Source: Lineolata rhizophorae
Taxonomy: Eukaryota; Ascomycota; Dothideomycetes; Lineolatales; Lineolataceae
DNA: 64,000 nucleotides
Direction of reading: 5' to 3'
NCBI GenBank assembly: GCA_010093515.1
Contig: MU001702.1
Location: forward strand, 14,109-78,108
In this document: positions 58,488 to 64,000 of the stretch, piece after piece
Position numbering within the stretch: the first letter of the stretch is position 1
Layout: the number at the start of each line of letters is the position of its first letter
Notes under the pieces: model-generated
Databases searched by the model: none
Told to the model about the DNA's origin: nothing
Seen by the model: the letters and a program-made list of their open reading frames with translations, nothing else
Made by a program: the position numbers and the translations under genes

Positions 58488-60019
58488 GTGGATCTTACCT
58501 TTCTTTTTTCTTCTTTTCGTCCCCTCTTATCTTTTCATGGTTTCTTTTACAGCTGGTGATTCAGTATTGTTTAATACGTCGTAATGCCTTTACCGAGACG
58601 TACGCACTCCTCTCCACAGAAGAAGTTCCACAAGAAGTTTGTTCTTAGTTACGACTAATTCTTCCGCCTACACTACGATGTATCACTTAATTATCGAACT
58701 CCAGCACTTTCTCTTTTCCTCCGAATTTGATTCGCCTTCCAGTTCGCTCTTTCTTTTCTTTTGCACGTCAAATCCCGGCTAAGCCGCGTAGGCCTAGACC
58801 CGAGTTTTCCCGAAAGTTCTCTGCCCTCTTCTCCAAGTCACAAAGGCACCTGCAGCTGCAATTCGTCGCACCAGCACCGCACCAATCCCCCCGTTCAATC
58901 CCTGCCAGTCCCTTCTCTCATCAGGAAGCGCCGCAAGCGTCCAATGTTTCTGCAGTCTCCCTCGTCGAGGCGCCGATACAGGCGCCGAAGATCTTCCTCA
59001 CGCCGGATAGCACAGTTAGCTAGCGCCTCTACGTTTTGAGAGCGTCGAGGCGACCGGCGGATGTCGTTTTCCTACCACATTGTCTGGCAGGGCCGCGGGG
59101 GGTGAGGTCGGCAGCAATTCCTTTTTGTTTTGCCGCTGCGGGGTCAAACCTCATCGGTTTTTGGTTGCGCATTTCTGCAGCGTGTTTCGTTTGTTTCTTA
59201 GATTGGGGAGGGCGCGCGCGAGGACTGGTACAACATCGGCGGCGTTTTCTTCGTTTCCACTTCACAACTCGCTCGCGGCGGCTTACGACGGCGGAGGCTC
59301 CACGGACATAGCGAGGCTGGATTGGGCATTTTGGCGTTTCGTGCTTTTGCTGATGGTTTGTTGATTTTTGGGTGACGCGGGGCTGTTGGGCTCGTTTTCG
59401 GAGAACAATGGGTTGTCGGCTTCCTTTTTCGGCTTTGAGATATCCTCCATTCGTATCGCAGATTGGACCCGACCATGGTGGTCAGCGTTTGCATTCTTCT
59501 TGCGGGATAGACTTTGGGCATTGCACCCGGGCGCTAGTTCATGGGCGGCAGCTATAATACTTTTCTTAATTTTTTTTTTTTTTTTGGACTTGCTCATTGA
59601 CAGGGCGAAGAATGAATGGCTCGATGGCAGGGTTTTGTACTTAGGTTGGAACACAAAGAAATACGTCTTCAAATCGGTCAGTCCACCAAATTATCAGACA
59701 TGCGCATAGCCCGAAGCGCTTGTAATATGGGGTTATAAGGAGATGCGACCAGTGAGGCATCGGTCCTATCTCCTTACTTACCACATGCAGTTAGCTGCGC
59801 GGTCGTTCCCGTTTCAGCTCTTCTGCTCTCGACTAGCTTGGGAATCCTTCCGCCTACTCGTACATATACTTTGTCTATAAATATTTCCAGTCGCGCGACG
59901 TCTTCCCTCAGTTATAATCACGCCTCCTACCGCAAAAAGAATCTACTCCCTACTTTTTTTTTCTGTTGATACCCTCTTAGTAGCGACCCAGCAGGCCAAT
60001 CGGCAGCCCACGAACCACG
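58488..60019. other. Intergenic region
   Basis: 1.5 kb holding the arrestin 3' region and the HET gene promoter. A T run lies at about 59570-59585. Short frames on both strands at 58730-59700 have no motifs. No gene supported. Confidence 0.5.
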
Positions 60020-62662
60020 ATGCTCTGCCCCCAATGCACGTCTTTCGCCGCCCTCGTCTCCGCCGAACTCGGCTCCTCGTCCTCGGACGCCACCCCTCCC
60101 TCCTCGCCCATCTCCTGGCCCCGCCTCTCGTCCCGCCTGCACCCGACCCGCGCGTCGCTGCGCGCCTCGTCCGCCGCGCGCTGCCCCGTGTGCCGCGTCA
60201 TCGACGCGGGCATGGGGCGCGACGGCGAGGCGGGCGAGTGCGCGACGGTGCTGGAGGTGGAGCCGGGGAAGAAGGCGGGCGAGGGGGTGCTGTTCGCGCG
60301 GTTCGAGGACGGGGAGGGCGGGGAGGTGGCGGGGATGGGGAGGAGGATGGTGGGGTTCTGCCAGGGCGAGGACGGCAGCGGGGATGGAGGGATGGTGAAT
60401 GGTGAGTGGGTGTGGCTTTCTTGCCGGCAAGCCCGTGTCGGGCGTTCACGCGTGCTTCNNNNNNNNNNNNNNNNNNNNNNNNNNNNNNNNNNNNNNNNCC
60501 CCCCCCGACCTTCGTCGCGCCGACGACTGACCGCTCAGCCAGACGAGCTGGCCGCCGTGCTCCGCAAGTGCGCGGAGCCCGCCAACGACACGACGGGCTC
60601 CGAGGCCAGCTTCGAGCTCGCGCGGTTCTGGCTGCGAGAGTGCGTCGCCCACCACCCGGACTGCCCCAAGCCGGCCCAGGCCGACGCCTTCTTCCCGACC
60701 CGGGCCGTCGACGTCGGCCCGCCGGACGGCTCGCAGCCGCCGCGGCTCTACGACCGCGCGGCCGGGATGCCGCTGCCGCCGGAAGGGGCGCGCGGCTACG
60801 TGGCGCTGAGCCACTGCTGGGGCGCCAGCCAGCCGATCAAGACGGAGGCGGCGACCATCGCGGCGCGGCGGGCCGGCATCGCCATGGACAGCCTGCCCAA
60901 GACGTTCCGGCACGCCGTGCTGGCGACGCGCCGGCTCGGCTTCCGGTTCGTCTGGATCGACTCGCTGTGCATCGTGCAGGACTCCAAGGACGACTGGGAG
61001 CGCGAGTCCAAGCAGATGTGCGACATCTACCGGCAGGCGGCGGCGACGGTGGCGGCGGCGCAGGCGGCCGGCCACGGCGAGGGCTGCTTCGTCGGCCGCG
61101 ACGGGCTGCTGTGGGCGCCGTTCGAGATGCCGCTGGGCCGGCGGCGGCCGTGGTTCATGACGACGCCGACGACGCCGTCGGCCATCGCCAAGAAGAAGCT
61201 GCCGCTGTTCGGCCGCGCCTGGGTGCTGCAGGAGCAGGTGCTGTCGCCGCGGCTGCTGATCTACGACGGCGAGATGCTGCGCTGGGAGTGCGCGAGCGCG
61301 GCGCTGTCGGAGCAGCAGCCGCGGGCGCGCCCGGGCGCCACCTCGTACCGCTTCTCGCCGTGCGAGCCGGCGCTGCGCCAGAAGATCGCCGACGGCCGCC
61401 GGCGCGGCGAGTTCTTCGCGGGGCCCGTCACGGCCGCCGAGGACGCGCCGCGCGCGACGCACCAGGCCTGGTGCGGCCTCGTCGTCAACTACACGCACCG
61501 CGGCATGAGCTTCTTCTCGGACCGGCTGGCGGCGGTGGCGGGCATCGCGGCCGCCGTGCGCGCGCGCACCCGGGCGGCCTACCTCGCCGGGCTCTGGTCC
61601 GACTTCCTGTGGCTGGGCCTGCTCTGGCACGTGCCGTTCGAGCCGCAGGCCGGCAGCGTGCCCGTCGACGCCTACACGGTGCCGTCGGCGCCGCGGCCGC
61701 GGCCCGCCGTCGCGCCCTCGTGGTCGTGGGCCTCGGTCAGCCTGCCCGTGCTCTTCTCCGAGATGGGCGGCGCCCGCCCGGACGAGGTGCGCCTCGAGCC
61801 CATGTGCGCCGTGCGCCGCGCCCGCGTCGACGGGCCCGACTTCGCGCCCACGGGCGAGGTCGTCGTCAGCGGCCACGCCCGCACCCTGCGCGTCTGGCAC
61901 CGCTACCCGCGGCCGTTCGAGGCGCTGCGCAACGGCGGCACTCGGGCAGCCGGCGCCGGAGGCGGCCCGCTCGCCCTCCGCGTCGCCCGCCCGTCGCCGT
62001 GGTCGCGGCTCCGCGGCGCCGACCCCAGCGTCCCGCCCGGCCTGCCCACCTACTACGACCGCTCGGCGCTCTTCCTGGCCGCGGAGCCGGCTCCGTCCTC
62101 CCCACCGGCCTCCTCCGCCTCGGCCCGGCCGCCGCCGACCTGGGACTTCATCCCGGGCCGCTGGCAGCCCGACGAGGTCCTCGACCCGGACCAGCCCGTC
62201 ACCTTCCTCGCCATCGCCAAGATGCCCTACCCGACGCGCGACAAGCTGTACGTGGACGCGCTCGGGCTCGTGCCCACGGGCCGCGCCAACCCCGACGGCG
62301 TCAAGGAGTACCGCCGCGTCGGGTACGCGCTGTGGTACGCCTGCGCGTGGTTCGGGTGGGACTGCGAGACGCGGCCGGCCCCGGGCCCGGGCCCGGGGCC
62401 GGGTCCGGGTCCGGGGCCGCAGCAACCGCGGTCCTGGGTCGCGCCGTACGTGGAGTGGGTGGCCGGCTGGGCTAGGTGGTTGGGCTGGGTGTGGAGTGGT
62501 TCGGTAAGATATAATGCCAATGGGTCGAGGTGGGTGGCGCCGGGAAAGGGGACTCACGACCACCCGGTAGCGGGGCCGGCGGCGGGGGCGAGTCCGCTAG
62601 TAGATAAGAGCGCGTACAGGGATGGGGTTGAGTGGGAGGAGGGGACGTTTGCGATTGTTTGA
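60020..62662 (+). CDS. HET-domain protein
   Basis: Heterokaryon-incompatibility domain protein, a class that triggers cell death or allorecognition in filamentous fungi; this gene's own role is unknown. Model: exon 1 60020-60401, intron 60402-60542 (GTGAGT..GCCAG) containing the 40-N gap, exon 2 60543-62662; 833 residues. An N-terminal MLCPQC..RCPVCRVI pair of CxxC motifs may bind zinc. HET blocks: YVALSHCWG at 213, SLPKTFRHAV, then FVWIDSLCIVQDSKDDW near 264 and MCDIYRQAAATVAAA. Later GRAWVLQEQVLSPRLL and MSFFSDRLAAVAGIA are typical of HET proteins. The C-terminal third is Pro-rich with a PG dipeptide run near 62380-62420. The frame also reads across the gap, but the splice join (VN-D-ELAAVLRKC) fits better. 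Confidence 0.88.
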   Translation: MLCPQCTSFAALVSAELGSSSSDATPPSSPISWPRLSSRLHPTRASLRASSAARCPVCRVIDAGMGRDGEAGECATVLEVEPGKKAGEGVLFARFEDGEGGEVAGMGRRMVGFCQGEDGSGDGGMVNGEWVWLSCRQARVGRSRVLXXXXXXXXXXXXXXPPRPSSRRRLTAQPDELAAVLRKCAEPANDTTGSEASFELARFWLRECVAHHPDCPKPAQADAFFPTRAVDVGPPDGSQPPRLYDRAAGMPLPPEGARGYVALSHCWGASQPIKTEAATIAARRAGIAMDSLPKTFRHAVLATRRLGFRFVWIDSLCIVQDSKDDWERESKQMCDIYRQAAATVAAAQAAGHGEGCFVGRDGLLWAPFEMPLGRRRPWFMTTPTTPSAIAKKKLPLFGRAWVLQEQVLSPRLLIYDGEMLRWECASAALSEQQPRARPGATSYRFSPCEPALRQKIADGRRRGEFFAGPVTAAEDAPRATHQAWCGLVVNYTHRGMSFFSDRLAAVAGIAAAVRARTRAAYLAGLWSDFLWLGLLWHVPFEPQAGSVPVDAYTVPSAPRPRPAVAPSWSWASVSLPVLFSEMGGARPDEVRLEPMCAVRRARVDGPDFAPTGEVVVSGHARTLRVWHRYPRPFEALRNGGTRAAGAGGGPLALRVARPSPWSRLRGADPSVPPGLPTYYDRSALFLAAEPAPSSPPASSASARPPPTWDFIPGRWQPDEVLDPDQPVTFLAIAKMPYPTRDKLYVDALGLVPTGRANPDGVKEYRRVGYALWYACAWFGWDCETRPAPGPGPGPGPGPGPQQPRSWVAPYVEWVAGWARWLGWVWSGSVRYNANGSRWVAPGKGTHDHPVAGPAAGASPLVDKSAYRDGVEWEEGTFAIV
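60459..60498. other. Assembly gap, 40 N
   Basis: Forty N bases, probably a scaffold gap or masked run of unknown true length, followed by a run of C. By the splice model it lies inside the HET gene's only intron. Confidence 0.98.
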
Positions 62663-63076
62663 TTTGTATGGCGTAGGTTAAGCTTTTTTTTTTTTTTTTT
62701 TTGGGCTCGGAGCTGATACCTGTTTCTGCCATGGCTTAGTTCGGGAAACTACGGGATAGATGGCTAAAAGTTCAAGGAGCTTGTGTCCGTATCGACTGGT
62801 ACATGGCGGTGCTTGGATAAATGTAAACTGGTGCACTAGGAATGGCTATCTCATTGAGGGTGCGTGCAAGTGAGACAATACTCGAACTGAGTAAATTGAT
62901 CATTAGCGTGTATTCCAGTTGAGCAAGAACCGTGTCAGATTTGGATTGTCGTAACTATACCTCATATCTGAAAGAACTGTTATATATAAATACAGTAATC
63001 CGGTAAACCGCACATTCTCACCAGCAAAACACTACCCACTAGGCACAACAAATACCATCACAAATGCCTTCCGCCC
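62663..63076. other. Intergenic region between convergent genes
   Basis: 414 bases after the HET stop. A 19-base T run at 62684-62702 lies just past the stop codon. Otherwise AT-rich; no gene. Confidence 0.6.
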
Positions 63077-63523
63077 TCACTTCTCCTCCCTAAACCCCCA
63101 CCGCTCCTGACTCTCCAACCCCAACGGATTCTCCGCCGTCTGCAGCCGCCCCGCGACGCTGTCCTTGCCGTGCGCGTACGAGTCCTTGTTATCGCCGCCC
63201 AGCACCTCCATCTTGTCCTCCTTGGCGCCCGTCGCCGGCCCCAGTGCCGGCTTCGTGATGTTGCCGACGCCGTCGCGCACCGGCTTGGTGATGGTTTCGA
63301 CCGTGGCGCCGATGGGGCGGAGGCCCGCGCCGAGCGCGTTGCCGAGCGGGTCGCCCAGCGGGGAGAGGAAGCCTGTGCGCGGGGAAGAGAGAGGCGAGTT
63401 AGTTTGCCTTGCTGGGCCTGCGTGGGAGGCGAGGTCGGCGACGTGGAACGTACCGCCGGTGCCCTGGTCCTGGTCCTCCTTCTTCCCTTCCTGCGGGATG
63501 TGCTCCTTGTCGCCGCCGGCCAT
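63077..63523 (-). CDS. Small conserved hypothetical protein
   Basis: Exon 1 63523-63454 and exon 2 63372-63077, with an 81-nt intron (GTACGT..GCACAG) and a phase-1 join giving GTGGFLSPLGDPLGNALG; 121 residues. It starts MAGGDKEHIPQEGKKEDQDQ, then a Gly/Leu/Pro segment, a repeated ITKP motif (TITKPVRDGVG, NITKPALG) and a charged tail ending RWGFREEK. The layout resembles short fungal proteins of unknown function with a gFLsPLGDPLG motif. No signal peptide or membrane helix. A TATA-like ggataaatag lies about 150 bases upstream (63673-63682). The frame could read through the intron, but the splice signals are strong. Confidence 0.7.
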   Translation of the reverse strand: MAGGDKEHIPQEGKKEDQDQGTGGTFHVADLASHAGPARQTNSPLSSPRTGFLSPLGDPLGNALGAGLRPIGATVETITKPVRDGVGNITKPALGPATGAKEDKMEVLGGDNKDSYAHGKDSVAGRLQTAENPLGLESQERWGFREEK

Positions 63524-64000
63524 TGTCGCAAATGTGCAGAGAGTATGGGTGTAATTTGGCTTTTCGAGTCTAACAATCGAATAGAGGGAGCGTTGTAGGT
63601 GCCAAGCTCGGTCCGAGATCAATAGAGACCAAAACTGTAGTCTAGCATTCGTTCGGGTGTGGCGCCGTGGGAAGGATAAATAGTTGATGGTGGTCTGGTG
63701 GGACCCTTGCAAATGACGTCACGCATCACCTCCCCGACCACCGGTTCCAACCCTGGCCGCGTAACGCGAATGAGAACATCGCAGCAGGGGTCCGGACAAG
63801 ATGTTCGATTGTCTCACTTCCAGAACGGGCTGTTCGGTGTAGATCTCGTCACTCTGAAGCAACCTGTACCACACTACTAGCTTAAATCTCGTGATTAACG
63901 GGCCTAATGTACTTATGTTCCTAGTTTACTCAGTTGCACTTACATTTGACCACTCTTGTAGACAACACAAACCTGCGATTAGCAGCAACTACACACAATG
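63524..64000. other. Promoter of the small gene and window end
   Basis: 477 bases. A TATA-like ggataaatag at 63673-63682 (read on the plus strand) lies upstream of the small minus-strand gene. No gene seen to the window edge. Confidence 0.5.

Noticed and set aside
60446-62563. 705-codon minus-strand frame and 689-codon plus-strand frame over the HET gene
   Set aside because: Arg/Ala/Gly-rich shadows caused by very high third-position GC; no motifs, and the HET frame has clear ones.

Overview
This window is nuclear DNA from a filamentous ascomycete (Pezizomycotina, probably a Sordariomycete). The genes have short introns (about 60-250 nt) with GT..AG ends and CTAAC-like branch points. Intergenic DNA is long and gene orientation is mixed. 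The families also fit: a HET-domain protein, an Egh16-like secreted protein, CreC, a CreD-like arrestin, and a CDK1 with the fungal central insertion. I found no bacterial-style operons, phage, CRISPR array or intact transposon. One 40-base run of N at 60459-60498 is an assembly gap.

Layout. 0-4 kb: a 17-bp tandem repeat, an Egh16-like secreted protein (minus), then AT-rich DNA with no convincing gene. 4-11 kb: a low-complexity hypothetical protein (plus), an MFS drug/H+ antiporter-type transporter (minus), a NUDT15-like Nudix hydrolase (plus) and a BAHD-type acyltransferase (minus). 11-15 kb: no clear gene. 15-20 kb: a family-32-type glycosyltransferase and a small secreted protein. 20-30 kb is the densest housekeeping block: ALKBH1-like dioxygenase and CDK1 head to head, BUD22, SYF2 and SLM1. 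30-34 kb: a small membrane protein, AT-rich DNA and a small predicted mitochondrial protein. 36-46 kb: ZDS1-like regulator, the Miro GTPase GEM1 and a DUF985 cupin. 48.9-58.5 kb: creC followed on the same strand by a creD-like alpha-arrestin. 60-63.5 kb: a HET-domain gene whose intron contains the gap, and a small conserved hypothetical protein.

How the genes relate. The clearest link is creC next to a creD-like arrestin. In Aspergillus nidulans CreC works with the deubiquitinase CreB, and CreD opposes them by recruiting the HulA ubiquitin ligase, so two antagonists of one carbon-repression circuit are neighbours here. CDK1 and the ZDS1 homologue both touch cell-cycle control, and SLM1 and ZDS1 homologues both act in cortical/TORC2-PP2A signalling in yeast; they are loosely spaced and I do not claim a cluster. 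The MFS-Nudix-acyltransferase trio lacks a core biosynthetic enzyme.

Exon models were made by hand from open frames, splice signals and family knowledge. Three genes (creC, ZDS1-like, GEM1) are modelled with tiny first coding exons of 5, 6 and 10 nt; the creC and GEM1 cases restore the expected family N-terminus.
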